A model generated the notes under the pieces. That model had not been told where the DNA came from and did not search any database. It saw nothing but the letters and a program-made list of their open reading frames with translations. Of a DNA stretch of 64,000 bases, positions 47,546 through 59,520 are shown one piece after another (positions within the stretch are counted from its first letter, which is position 1; every line of letters begins with the position of its first letter). The DNA comes from Uranotaenia lowii (lineage: Eukaryota > Arthropoda > Insecta > Diptera > Culicidae), in the NCBI RefSeq assembly GCF_029784155.1, contig NC_073691.1, positions 26,448,146-26,512,145 on the forward strand, given 5' to 3'. The translations under genes were made by a program, and so were the position numbers.

Positions 47546-49020
47546 TGAAGCGGCGTGACTGGAGTTGTCGAACCACCTGGAGTTGACCTCATTGACGATC
47601 TGGGTGGCAGCGTGACAGCTGGTGTTATCGAGTTTTTTGTTCCCATATCCTCAAATTCCCGGAATAGGACCCCTGCTGGCCAAGTCCTCGGGGAAAGTGC
47701 CGCGTCCTTGAGCTTAGGATCCACACCAACTTTGAATGAAATGGACCTAAGCGTCGAGACGTTAACATCCTTGCGAACCAGGAGATGAACCTCGGCAGAA
47801 TCGCATTGAAGACATTCCATGGCAAGCTCTTCGATGTCTTTAGCTGTGACATTGTTTTGTAGTCTCGCCAGATAAACCCAGAATTTTTTTTCGGGAGGAG
47901 CGACCGTTGCAATAGTTTTCACGGTGGCCTTTTTTGTACCCACACAAGGTGCCAGAGTCAGATTCTCGACTCGTCGTCTCTTATTCGTTGGAGTTGGAAC
48001 GCTGGGCCAAGGGGAAGTGATACGGGGAGCAGGGTTGTTGTTGGTCAGGCTTCATTTTGCTCATCTTGCTCAAAAGGAGACAGTGAACTTTTTCGCTCCT
48101 AATAATTGTGAGGAGATTTTAAATGAGCATTTTATCATCTGCTGCTGAGAGAGCCAAGAGAAATTTTTTCCCTAACGAATGATCACTCTTCTACTGTCAG
48201 AGCACTGTTGGTTTGTGACTCTGAAAACACCTTATCAGCGCTACGTGTGATCAGTGAAATGAATTGCTCAGTGAAGGCAAAAGCACAGTTTTACTATTCT
48301 CATCGCTCCTAAGAGAAAAAGAAATGCAAATCGCATATGAAATTTGGCCGTTTCACCAAATCACGTGGACAGCTTTAATATGCGATTGAACGGTCCTCTT
48401 TCTATATGAAGTTATGGAACATTGGCCCCAGCATGTGCTGAAATAAACCACAACCGAAGCGTCCATCTCTGTTCGGTCGTTGATTTCTCAGCCAGTAACT
48501 GAGAAACTGATGAACATTTCTCCCTTCGAGAATGAAATTGGGTGACTGCGTTTTTGAAATGCTCTGCGACAAAACGTGGGCTTCTTGATCAGTTTAAGTG
48601 TGAGCAAGCATGTTTCTCTTAGGCGTTTAACAAGCAAATGAGAAAAAGTGAGCAAAAATCAAGAGAATCGAAGAAGCCTGTGTTGGTCTGCGCTTTCAAA
48701 CATTCATCCAGCTTTGAATTCGTCGCGGCTAATTCCAATTTCAGCTCCGATACCAAGGAAGCTTGACTTTTTCGAAGGTCTGCTATCAGTAACTCGTAGC
48801 AAGCCAAAGAGCGACGAAAGAAAGAGTGCTTCAGTAGTTCGCAACACTCGTCGCAAACCCATAGTAAATTTCTGTTGTCGGCCTTAGATTTTAGGTGCGA
48901 TGAAAGCAACCCAGCGCATTTCAAGTGGAAAGCTAAACTGCATAGGCCTTGGCAAATGATGCTATCTGTGTTGCTTGTTGGCTTAGCGCACTTATCACAG
49001 GCCATTTCGTTTGATGACAT
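47542..49020 (-). pseudogene. CR1-type ORF1, PHD-like finger, interrupted
   Basis: Translation starts at ATG 49020 (MSSNEMACDKCAKP). A PHD-like zinc finger follows: C-x2-C, C (SIICQGLC), H-x2-C (FHLKC), then W-x-C-x2-C (LLWVCDEC). A short helical region ends near 48655, where a ~600-bp insertion (about 48052-48655) breaks the frame. Past it the same product resumes with a basic run (NKRRRVEN), then a conserved C-terminal domain with FWVYLARL, DIEELA, ISFKVGVDP and WPAGVLFREFED, and stops at 47542. ORF1 proteins of this type bind element RNA. The stop TGA overlaps the beginning of the ORF2 frame by sequence TTGA, suggesting coupled translation, though that is inference. Confidence 0.78.
48052..48655. 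mobile_element. ~600-bp insertion in ORF1, inverted-repeat ends
   Basis: It lies between two ORF1 halves that otherwise make one continuous product. The ends are short inverted repeats: left ATTTTGCTCATCTTGCTCA, complement of right ATTTTTGCTCACTTTTTCTC. No coding sequence was recognised in it and I found no clear target duplication. Exact edges may be off by several bases. Confidence 0.55.
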
Positions 49021-49364
49021 GGACGTAACAAAACGAAAATGATATCCAATTCACGGTACCTTATCTTTTGACTAGAATCGAACAGTCCGATTTTGTTCAG
49101 TGCAAAGCAAAACAAAATAAACAACGAAGCGGCGTGTAGAAACCGAACTTTCGGCGACGGATTCACGGCACGGAGAGGGCAGATCAGTGAATATTCCACT
49201 ATGCGCGGCACTACCAACACGAGAATGTAACACAGGACACGGACGGAACGGTTAAAATCAAAGAGTTCACGGTAAAAAAACAGTAAAAAACGGAGCACAG
49301 TAAGTACACACCATAAACAATGAACTTGACTTATCTCTTGACTGATCGGTTCTCGAGCTATGCA

Positions 49365-49525
49365 ATATTAGTTTTTTGTTTGGGAGGCTCCCTTCCCCTT
49401 CCTGTAGGGGGCAGGAGTCTCAAACTATAATGAAAACCTTTCGCGGCCATCAATACTTCCACCTGCCAAGTTTCACAGACAAACAGACAGACAGACAGAA
49501 ATCCGTTTTTATATATATAATTATA
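49365..49525. repeat. end of a dispersed insect repeat
   Basis: A pyrimidine/purine-rich start (GGAGGCTCCCTTCCCCTTCC), then CACCTGCCAAGTTTCACAGA, a (CAGA)n run, and a closing TTTTTATATATATAATTATAG. This organisation recurs more weakly at 43500-43760 and 41030-41145. It lies just upstream of the CR1-like element on its 5' side. Confidence 0.4.
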
Positions 49526-51299
49526 GAATACAGTTGCCAATTACTTTAAAAATAAAGCATTTTGAGGTTAATTTTATTCTGCAACGAATGACATGTTGGA
49601 ATAAACATTTATAATAAAATTCCTGCATCTAAGAAACTTTTCAAAACTATGGAAAGTAGGGATGAATCATCCCAGAGGATGAAAATCCCGTACAAAAAAA
49701 AACTATGGAATAAATCTTTCAGTTCTATTTTGTTAAATATTCCAACCAAACTTCAATAGCTTATATAAAAATGGTGGTTTCTGCAACCATACCGCAAAGT
49801 TGATTTGCTCCATTTGGCAAATTTTCCTTAAACATTTGAACTTTATGAGACATTCCGGTTGCGAGATATAGCTGAAGAATCCAGTCACCTCAGGGAAGAC
49901 ACTTCCTGGATCTTCCTTTTTTTTTAATTTTAAACTCTTCATTTCGATTATGTTTATCAAAGTTTACCTTCGAGTTTGACTGAAAAATTAAATTTCAAAA
50001 AGATAGATTAAAAATATTTCTTCATGTTCTTATTTTAAATCTTATACTGATACAAAATACGAAGTGTTTATTACATCCATCATTATATCTTGAATTTTAA
50101 GATAAACTAGATATTTTTGGTGTTTTGATGGGCTATTTTTTTGTGCTTTTTCATCACCTTTCGTTGAAGAAAGGTGACAGGTTTATCGGTTAATAAGAAG
50201 TAGCGATAGAGATATTTTAATTTTCAATGTTAAATTGGCGCTCTTTAAATTGATAAGGGTGGGAGAAATTCATCATCTTCGAATAAGGTCAAAAAGAGCA
50301 AACATACAAACAGGTTAGTGACTGAAGTCTTAATCTTCCATAACAGCTTTGAACAGAAGAAAGCATCTCATATCAACGAAACAAAACAAATACGAACTTA
50401 CTGTGGAAATCAAAAGTTATCAATTTTATTGCGTTGAGATTAAAACAACGAGAATATTTGAAAACTCATACAGGAACTATGGCAGCTGAAGTAAAAATCG
50501 TTGAATTGAATGAAGATTTGAAGGTTTCAGTATTTGTACCAAATCTATAGGTTAAGAAAAATAAATAATTTTCAATTGAATGTTTTCCAGAATAAGACAT
50601 CAATTTAAATCTTCTTTGAGACCGACTTTTTCTACCACGAGTCAGACTCGTGGCTTTGCACAATTGTAACTATTGTAATTGTAATTGTAGAGTTCTTATT
50701 TAATTCCTTCAAAACCATGGGATGATGCACTTTGATTATAAAGTGTTATGCTAGTGAAACCTATTCACTAGTAATACTCAGCATTTGTTAAGTGTAAACA
50801 TGGACCTAATTCCAGCAATGGAAGCAAGTTTAACTCTAAATTTCAAGGCAAAACCTAACAAGCTTAGCCATGATTTCAACATTTTTTTTGCAAGTAGGTA
50901 ACTCTCTTTGCAACCGATTAATTCGAACCAGAACCAGCTAAGCCTTCTAAGTAGTTGGTGTGTAACCAACTACCGATAGACAAATTTTATGGAAACGCAA
51001 CACCATGATCTACTACGGGCTGCAACGGTCTTTGAGTTCTGAAAAAGCCAATCCCTTTTTTTCCACTTCGTCACACAAATCGACTATTGAACCTTAAACC
51101 AACAACAACCGAACCCTGGTCGGTTGTTTTTAAAAGAGCCAAATTCTACTTCTACTGTAACTCTTTTTTCCCAAACCCAATCGCCTGACTAAAGTGACTT
51201 AAGTTGAACTGAAACAGTAAGTCGACGACTGACCTTTAACGATCCAATACACTCGGCGGTGTGTCGTCGAAAGAGCAGCCTCGCTCTCCTCAAATCACG
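49526..51299. other. no gene recognised
   Basis: AT-rich until about 50950, more complex after that. Short frames only, without family resemblance. No RNA gene was recognised. Confidence 0.4.
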
Positions 51300-53400
51300 T
51301 TCATAATCCAATGTTACGACTTTGTCGTGCGGAGTTGCCAATCGATGATCTGGTTTCCTCACTCTCGCTTGCTTGCTTGCTTCCTTCCTTCACTTTATAT
51401 GGTTGTAGATTGAAATTCTGCACTCGACACTACGCTACGATCTGCGCCACTGTCGTAAACCACTTTCCCAAAAACAATAACACCACCGTAGAGGAAAAAG
51501 ACCCAAAATCGGAAATCTTCTCACACTTTTTTTTTTGAGGAATTGAACACTAACTTAGCATCTTCGATTTTAGCTTCGGTCGATCACTCTGGGAAACTGG
51601 GCAATTTTACGGCTAATATTTTGAGATAATTTCCTTGGGATCGTTTTACGCTTTGACACTTTCCTTCCACAACTTTTTTTTTATTCCTTCACTTCTCCCT
51701 TGGGGCAGCACTGATTTTTTCTTTATTTTCTTCTTTAAACCTAACGTTGTTGCAGCAGAAAGTGGCCGGAGGGTTCTCCGGTTTGATGAGAGATGTGAAA
51801 AAGAGTGGGGGGAGGGGGCACTTTCTTTCCGCCAAACAGTGATGCACCAATGATGATGATGTGGGAATCGACGACCGACGAAGAGTCGCCGTAGTCGTTC
51901 ACTTTTGAGTGGGACTTTTTATGAGGTGGTCCAACAACTTCTGCACTTGGAGTGTGAACTATCGTGAAAGAAAACTGGCCGGGAAACTGAAACGGGGGAT
52001 TCAAGGGGGTCACTTTTTCTTCCGGACTCTTCAATAACTCTATTTCCTTAACTAATTGAACGCCACACAAATTTCACTAATTTTTCCCAAAGGCTTACAG
52101 GTTAATCGAAATCACACCGATAGGTACACTTATCTTACGTCAAACTTTTTCCAATCGATAATCGACTTCAAGGATCCCGTAGGGCACAAACTTGGCTAAT
52201 ACACAAACAATTTTTCTTATCCAACTATTGATAAACAATTTTAAAGTTCATCCAAACACAAATATCGTCTTAAACAGAAATATAACCACAAACACCGAAA
52301 AACACTAACCCGAAAATACCAAAAACCTGGACAAAAAAATCGCTTAAATCTACACACGGAATACTGGTTGCGCATCGTTTAGAAGTACCGACCGAACTGG
52401 CGACCGTTTGAAATTTCTGTTTCAATTTTGAAAAGCGACTTACTTAAGCGCGTTTCAAGAGAGTTTAAGCTTCCTCTCTCGGTTTCTCCGTGATCGTCCT
52501 CTCTTTTTGCGTTTATTATTTTCCTCATTCGTGAAACTTAAAACGAATACCAATGGGTGGAGGCCTGATGGAATTAAGAAAGCACATGGGTGCAGTGTTG
52601 CCAGATTTTGTTACTTTCGATTTTTTTTTAATTATTGTGATTAATTGTTTTGCTTCAAATTTCCCTTTTGAGATAGTTACCCATTGTCTGACCTTGACGA
52701 ATTAAAAACAAAAAGTGTGTGTACAATTTTCCATACAATTTAAGCGGAATTGGGTGACCTGGTTTTGGTCGATCTATGCTCAAATGTTGGGAAACATTCT
52801 CCTCAACACTTCTCCTAAGATGATTGGAATTCAAAAAGTCATTTGCGAAATATGAGCAAAAACTCTTTTTTAATATTCAGTTTTTCTATCTTAAATCGAA
52901 CTTCTCAAAAGATATTCTTTATCCATCCTTGAAAATTGTTCAATTGACACCGAAACGCTGATAAATAATTCCCGTTTATCAAAATTGGAACCACTGCTTT
53001 ATACCCAATTGAATCAAACCATTCACCATCACCAGCGTTTGGCTTGAACGAGTTTGGTCAAAACAAAGTCGGAAGATAAAACAAACACTTCGAAGCAGGT
53101 AGCGCTCGCTCAGCACAACTTGGGCCCACACGAGCTGGGGTCTACGAGAGAGGGTCCATTCATACTTCATCACGAACCAACCAGGTAGATAAAGCGAAGC
53201 AACTTCAAAGGAAAACAACTTCCAAAGCTACAGCTTCGGTAAGAGAGTCTGCTCTTGGCTTGAGAGAAGACAGGAAAAAAATCACCAAACTCTCGGTGAG
53301 AGTCTACAAACACTAGAGAAAGGTGCGAAGGAGGGAAACAAAGCGAAGGAGTGGAAAAAACAGAACCGATGATCAGATCAAGCAAACGAAAGAGTTGCTT
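51300..53400 (-). promoter_or_regulatory. possible host promoter and 5' leader, minus strand
   Basis: This stretch is richer and more complex than the rest of the window. Read on the minus strand, 52400-51900 looks like an insect 5' leader: runs of GTGTTT/GTGAAAT, few ATGs, after an initiator-like CCAGTT at 52400-52395. Upstream (52440-53310) are many GAGAG or CTCTC elements (such as CTTCCTCTCTCGG, GAGAGAGGG, GGTAAGAGAGTC, CTCTCGGTGAGAG), as seen in GAGA-factor promoters. The minus-strand frame 52070-51741 starts with TTG and has no family signature, so I do not call a protein. This is a composition-based guess. Confidence 0.25.
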
Positions 53401-55411
53401 TCCTATGAAACTTGGCGTGGAGCGCTAAACCTGTTTTTGTTTACAGTCAAGTCGTGGAGTGCGCTTTGTGTGGCTATTCGTCATCGCACCCAGCAAACTT
53501 CATCGGCGGTGGTCGGTTTTGGTTCGTGTTGTTGGTAGCACTGCTGCAGCATGTTCGGAAATATTTCAATGCTGAACATGGGTTGATGTTTCGAGAGCGT
53601 TTGCATACATTTTTATGGTGTACATTCAGGCGATTGAAATGTTTCGAATTGATCTGGAGATCTGCTGAAAGTTTGGTAGCATTAATCTTTTTTAGATCCA
53701 TACCTTTACCATGAACTTAAATAAATCATATTTTGTTCGGTTAAGGAGTAAGAATCTTAAAAATTGAAAATAGCATAGCATAGCATAGCATGGGGTGACT
53801 ACACACATCTTGTATTGGCTGATACACAGGGTACAACTGATAATCAAAACCAACACGAGATGCCAAAACAAGTACCTGGATTCAATACTCATTTCAAGTT
53901 TTACTTCTGAAGATCAGTTCAGCACCATAATGCACACCGCGACAAGTCAATTTAATCATGGTGGGAAAGGTCTGAAACAGCAAAATAAACTCTTTAGGTG
54001 CAGAGAACTCAAACGACCCATAAATATGTTTCAGGATGGCAGATAGGATTGGAAAATTTTAACATGAAACAATCTCACCAAAATCCAACGTCTGCCGGGA
54101 GCCACACACTTTTTCATTTTTTTTCTAACAGTTTTTGGATCCAACTCAAAGAATTCTATATTTCACACAATTTTCATTTCGATTAATCACAGCAAGCCAC
54201 AACAACATGCCTTGTCAATCACATGGTAAAATTTTCTGATGGTACAAAAATTCACATTCCTCAACATTCATAATTGAGAAAAGGCATCAAAACGCATTCC
54301 AAATGCACGCGACACTCCACTATTAGAATTAAAACGTTTTCGCCAAAAATACACTAATATGGATTATACGCCAGCCAGTGAAAGATTCGATTTTTCTCCA
54401 AATGCAGGAAATGTTTAGTTGTACATAATAACTAACGCCCACGCGAATGGCTTTCGAATAAACACAGCATAACACGCAAATTATCATGTCGTATCACTCC
54501 CGGCATAACATATATTCGGTTATCCAGTAAAAGCTTTTTGTCAAATATTTTCATTAGTTTCACTATTTAAAGTTACAAAAAATTGAAATTTTCGCGGACG
54601 GAGAAAAAAACGCGTGCGCTGCTGTCAAGTCAACGCCTACCTCCTTCATCAAGAATCTTTAAAAGTGAAAATGTATAAAAATGTTCGACATCAAATTTAA
54701 TCTGGTTTTCAATAGTTTCTCCAAATTGCATACACCTGTTTATGCCGTGGAGATTCAAAATGATTTTAAAAGATTTTGTTTATTACCATTGATAATTCCA
54801 TCGGAATTCATGAACACTGTTTTCAAACATGGAAAATTGGAACCAATGAAACCAATATAATATTTAAACCACTAAACATAGGTGAAGCATACTCGTTCAC
54901 TTAAGAAAAGTCATGTCAAAAACATGATTGATGACATGTTCTTTCTCATTTCGCCCTTTTTAAAGTCTTAGTTCTAAAACAGCATAATACTACTTTCCCA
55001 CTGTAATAGATAGCGTTTCCACCATTTTGGTTGTTTGTTTTTCTCAAAAATCTAAAATTATAAGTTACTAGTTTTTCTTAATTGTTTATTTTTCTGGCTA
55101 ACTTGCTATTCATTTGACTTTCTTATTCAAAACTTTGTAATTTATTGTTTTTGTGAAAAAGTTTTTGACAGGTTGAACAAGGCTGTACTAGCTGAGATGC
55201 CATCTCGAGTTATTCGATCTCCTCAAGGATTCATGATGTTTTACTTAGACCTAAACATAAGAGTTGTTGTGATTCTGCAAAACAATGTCACAATTTAATC
55301 AAAATACGTTTCAATGTTTCTCAGTAAAATCTACCAAGTTAAAATGAATTGTGCTTCTGAATTTGAAGTGTTTAAATTTTAAGTTAAGCAACTGTTATCA
55401 AATACCAAATG
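53401..55411. other. no gene recognised; one (TAGCA)n microsatellite
   Basis: A short (TAGCA)n run lies at 53769-53790. Otherwise there are mixed-composition bases with short overlapping frames on both strands and no family signature. An inverted-repeat element begins immediately after, at 55412. Confidence 0.4.
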
Positions 55412-55496
55412 CAAGGCCGTGGGGTTTGGTGGGTGGGCTGCACCCCACCTTCCCCCCCCTCCTGTAAGATTTTATTCAAATGAAATTTTCACCATA

Positions 55497-55771
55497 CACA
55501 GCAAAAATTATTTCCTGTAAAATTACGTAAATGTCCTGTAACAAAAAGATGCAGGACATTTACCGCAGTTTATCAGGTCGAAAAACAAATTACGTGACAT
55601 TTAATTTTTAGTGTACAACTTTTTTACTGGACATTTGCTGTAATACTAAATGAATCTTTGGTAACTTTAAAGGAAAACAATTTAAAATTACAGGTTATGT
55701 TAATTACAGGTTGCTTTATTTTAAAGGTTGCAGTTTCTGTGACACGAAATAGTAAAAAAAAAAATTCTGTG
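55497..55771. mobile_element. 275-bp TA-flanked MITE
   Basis: Bounded by TA (55495-55496 and 55772-55773) with short inverted ends CACAGCAAAAATT and, on the complement, CACAGAATTTTTT. Near the left it contains a perfect 12-bp-arm stem-loop: GTAAATGTCCTG (55528-55539), a 13-base loop, then CAGGACATTTAC. It interrupts the second hAT-like copy, where copy 1 is continuous. No coding sequence. It resembles 2054-2931 at its termini only. Confidence 0.75.
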
Positions 55772-56584
55772 TAGTACCTGGAAATAACTTAAATAGTCAG
55801 AAGTTTGGCTCGTCTCCGGCGGAATTTGCTCTTAAATTACTCTTGGCTTGAGACATTTCATTTAAGATACTTTTTAACGTTCACGAATTGAAACTAATTT
55901 TAATTGTAAATTTAGATCTGACTCAAGCTAAGAGTCACTCAACCTTCTGTATTGAAACTCTAAATTTGACATATAAAAACCATAACTTATCTTTAGAATG
56001 GGTTTTTGTTAAAAGGTGTAACTCAACAAGTTCAGAGTTTGAAACCAACCATTTTAACTTCCAAATTAATTATCCGAATAGTAATTTTATACATCAACAA
56101 GTCGATAGCCTTGTAACAGGTGATTATCACTCACGATGGTGAACAGAAATAACAAAAACAACTTAAGTTTATGTCCTTTAATTGATTATTGAAAATTTTT
56201 ACAAAAAAAAATCTTATATGTCATTACAAATGCTACGCAAATATGAGATATTCTCCAAGAAAATAATTCAGTTTCAATTCAATTTTTTGTTTCTCGTTCT
56301 TTTAAATGCTCAACTTCACATTTCTTTTTTTTTTTTTTGATAAATTACACAAGGCCAAAAACTTTTCATTCTTCCAATGTGCAATGAATTTAAAAGGTAT
56401 TTTGACTAATTTGGGTACCCTAAATCTTAATATGTATGCAATTTACTATCAACTTTTGTTAGTGAAATAACTTATGAAAATAGTTATATTGGAAATTTCC
56501 ACACTTTTTTGACAAAACTTTAAATCCAAAACATAACGTTTAAAACTAATTGTTTCAAGTCAATTATCAGCTTTAAGATAATTA

Positions 56585-57480
56585 AGAAACTTAGTGCCCC
56601 AACATGTTCTTTCAAAGTTTTACTATGCATTTATTATGTCTAATCTAAACTATCTTATTTTGATATGGTACAGAGCCTCCTTGTCACATCTTCAAAAACT
56701 TCAGACCCTACAGAATAGATGTTTGAAAAACATCTTCAGACTACCCCAGCTTTTTCCTACCCAACGGCTATACTCTCTGGGAATGCACAACATTCTTCCA
56801 ATAACCGAACTCTGTAATTTTCAAACCGTTATATATGTTCATGATAATATACACTCGAGTAGCAATAACCAAAACCTTAATTTTACTACGGGATTAAGAA
56901 CCCACAATACCCGTCAAAATAATTACTTGCAACAAAGCCGATCCATGACATCTTCAGGGCAAAAAAGAATTTCTTTTATAGGACCTACAATATACCACGC
57001 TTTACCTACTGAAATAAAGACCATCAACAACAGTTCCATGTTTAAAGTCAAAGTAGTACAGTTATTAAAAGAAAAATTGAATCGTTAAAAAAGTCGATCA
57101 ACAACCAGTTTTTTTAATCAAATTTTGTTTGTTTTTGTAGCATCGTAGTTTTCTTTTGTCTTACTTTTAACTATTAATAAGTAAACTTAAGTAAATCTAG
57201 CATAGTATTTGATTAGTTGACATAATTTACAAAAAGAAATGGATCTCTTTAAAGGAAATTTTCTTCCATTGAGATCCTTATCGTAATCTTGTTTAATTAT
57301 AGCATACATTTCCTCGCAGTAAATAATAAACTTTTGTGTTCTCAGCATGATTAAAATTTTGTTCGCGTTAAAGTTTCTTTGTTTTGCTGCCAGACGTGCT
57401 GAGAACAGTAGCGTCCATTACCAGGGGGCTCAATTGAGCCTTTTGGTGTGGGGGAATGTGGTGGGCCGCTACAAAAAAAA
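56585..57480 (+). mobile_element. 5'-truncated LINE 3' end
   Basis: A LINE fragment inserted in the hAT-like copy: the C-terminal coding part (56594-57088), a 3' UTR of about 385 bp, and a poly(A) tail after GGGCCGCTAC (57473-57482). The UTR contains GGATCTCTTTAAAGG and, later, GAGATCC, which could pair. The last ~250 bases match the LINE tail into which the RNase H LINE inserted (7068-7198 with 10288-10403), so both loci hold the same family. Confidence 0.82.
56594..57088 (+). pseudogene. C-terminal end of a LINE ORF2
   Basis: A 164-codon open remnant with features of the region after RT in jockey-superfamily LINEs: YAFIMSNLNYLILIW, LQTLQNRCLKNIFRLP, then HNTRQNNYLQ, KRISFIGPTIYHALPTEIK and a Phe-x-Lys close. 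The catalytic RT core and endonuclease are missing because of 5' truncation, so the ATG at 56594 is internal. The HNTRQ motif with this context recalls Rex1/Daphne-type and CR1/L2-type elements; I do not choose. It stops normally at 57088. Confidence 0.8.
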
Positions 57481-58604
57481 AATTCAAATTCAAAATTGTT
57501 GTGTTCTGGAAACATAAGCCTTTGAATCCAAATTTTTGATTTGAAAAAACATAGTTTCTAATTTGTGTTTTTTCACGGACCCAATGTTTCAATTAAAAGT
57601 GACAAAATCTTCAAAGCTTGAATTCTTAAACTTTTAAATCTTCGATTGAAAATTTATAAACTTTTCATTTATTTTTGTAATATAAAACTATGCTTTTTGA
57701 AATGATCATGGTTTGAAGTAGCAACTTTAAAGCTAAGTTTTAATGCGCAATGTTTACTAAATTTTTATTTGCTTTGTGCTTCAAATATTTACAACAAAAC
57801 TTGGAGTTCCTTATTTTTATTTTTCTCTTATTGATTATTCACGAAACTATCCATTCCTTAACATGTACTTTGACAGTTAATTCGAACATGATTTACAAAG
57901 TTCATATTCAGAACTTCAAAAACGACCTTTTTTGGCCTGTTATTTTCATAACTGGAAGAATTTTATTTTAGAAATGATCACTGGCACGCTTGAAATAATG
58001 TTGAATTTCTTTATTTTTTCTATCCTTTCAAATACAATCATCAAGTTTTGAATTATTATTTTCAAATTCAAAATGGATTTTTTTTTTATCAAAAATTCAC
58101 ATTTCAAGTCGTGGTTAAATTTTTTTTTTCAAATTCGAAATACTACAGAGGAATTTTTTAATCAATCCTTCAAGTGAAAATGAAGAAAAGAAAAATAAAT
58201 AAAGATGAATAGTTAATAATTTTTTTATTATTTCCCTAACAATTTTAATCATGATTAATTTTTAACCTTATCTGACGTTTATTTTAGAATTAAAATTTTC
58301 TGAATCTGTGTTTTGGAAATACATATATTTCAAATCTGAAAACTTGACTGTTGAAAATTTATTTTGCAGCAAATTTCTAGTTCAGAATGAGGAACATCAT
58401 ATTGAAATTTTATCAATGATTTACCGGAAAAAGCATTGATTTAAAGTTTTCAATGTGATTTGTTTTTGATTTTTTTTTATTTTTTTTTTTTACAGTTTAA
58501 ATTATAATTTTTTTGAGTTTGTGAGATATTAAAAAGTATGAAAGTGGCGTTAGAAATCTTTTTTTTCAATTGTTTATTATTGGTATTGGTATTATTTTGA
58601 GCTA

Positions 58605-59520
58605 AATTTGAATTTTACTGTTTCTCACAGTTTTTATTTGAAGATTCACCAAAACAAAACCTTTTTTCCAATATTTTTGTTTTATTATTTGAAAATAGCG
58701 AACAAATCAAAATATCAATTAAGTTATGTTCGATTTGTAAAAATCCGACCATCTAAATTGTCGAAACAGCTCTCAGAGCATATTTCCCTAATCAAATTTA
58801 ATTAAAAAAAAATCAAATTTTGTTCACTCATTCACGTTGTTGTAACTCAGCTGGGTTCCAACCGATTTAGTTTAATTTTTTTGTGAATCGTCTCATCATT
58901 TTCAAAGAAGATCTTGTTTTCATTACTAAACCATGTTAAAGTTTTCTCGTAAAATGAAAAAGTTTCCTTTTCTGTGACGCGAATTCACTCATTTGTGAGT
59001 GTTTTTGATCGCTTTTTAAAACAACTCCATTGGATATGAAAAAAAATCTTTTTCTACACATCGAAGCAGTATTTCTCACATGAGCTTTCATTACGTCGTA
59101 TAAAACATCTTAAAAATTCGCAAAAAGCTGCAGCAAGATCAAAAGAACTTTAAAATTTATATTTCACATATAAAATATGTTATCCAGGCTACAAATATTC
59201 TCAATGGAAAGAAGTTGCGACATGTTCAAGTCAGTTTTTGTATTTTTTTCGTTAAAAAAAACTTTTTATTTACATTTTGCTTCATACGACGCAATGAAAG
59301 CTCTCGCGAGATTTGTTGTTCTGAAAAAACTCAAAAAAATCAATCTTAATATTTAAGTTAATTATTCTGTTAAAAATTTCAAAATTGACACTTTTTCCAA
59401 AAAAAAATCAAAATAAATAAAATATGAAAAAAAAATTTTTTGTTTCTCTTTTTTCGTTGATTTTGTGTGATTTGAATAATAAAACTAATTGACAAGTTTG
59501 AGATTTTTTTTTTAAATTTC
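58605..59520. repeat. dispersed repeat, sister of 12190-12900
   Basis: It aligns with the first copy through AAGATTCACCAAAA, TCGATTTGTAAAAATCCGAC, AACAGCTCTCAGAGCA, TTGTAACTCAGC, CCAACCGATTT, then GTGACGCGAATTCACTCATT and, after an insertion (59075-59310), CTCTTTTTTCGTTGATTTTG. Here the palindromic motif survives once intact. Divergence is moderate, with indels in A/T runs. Confidence 0.75.
59075..59310. mobile_element. 236-bp inverted-repeat MITE
   Basis: The left end CTCACATGAGCTTTCATTAC and the complement of the right end CTCGCGAGAGCTTTCATTGC continue pairing through GTCGTAT, making arms of about 32 bp. ATTT on both sides (59071-59074 and 59311-59314) is a possible 4-bp target duplication. 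It is missing from the corresponding place in the sister repeat near 12670, supporting insertion. No coding sequence. Confidence 0.7.

Larger units (their letters stand above)
43916..49340 (-). mobile_element. CR1-like LINE, near full length
   Basis: On the minus strand the order is: a leader (about 49340-49021), ORF1 (49020-47542, interrupted), ORF2 (from about 47545 to 44013), a short 3' UTR, and a 3' tail of tandem AAATA/AAAT repeats (43916-43955). Loss of function comes from few lesions: one insertion in ORF1 and one frameshift in ORF2. This makes it the best-preserved autonomous-type element here. PHD-type ORF1 plus APE endonuclease and RT fits the CR1 clade (mosquito T1/Q relatives). 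The 5' limit is approximate and no target duplication was confirmed. Confidence 0.8.
55412..58600. mobile_element. hAT-like element, copy 2 (older, nested)
   Basis: The left end CAAGGCCGTGGGG matches the terminus of the element at 29787. The interior follows the same order: TTTGGCTCGTCTCCGGCGG (55804), AAAACCATAACTTATCTTTA (55976), ATATGAGATATTC then AAGAAAATAATTC (56240-56266), CTTTTAAATGCTCAAC (56300), and AACTTGGAGTTCCTTATTTT (57798). It is interrupted by a TA-flanked MITE (55497-55771) and a LINE 3' end (about 56585-57480). The right terminus was not recognised; the end is placed where the unrelated repeat at 58605 begins. Confidence 0.65.

Noticed and set aside
51741..52070. 109-codon minus-strand frame
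   Set aside because: Begins with TTG, not ATG, and has no recognisable domain; more likely leader or other non-coding DNA.
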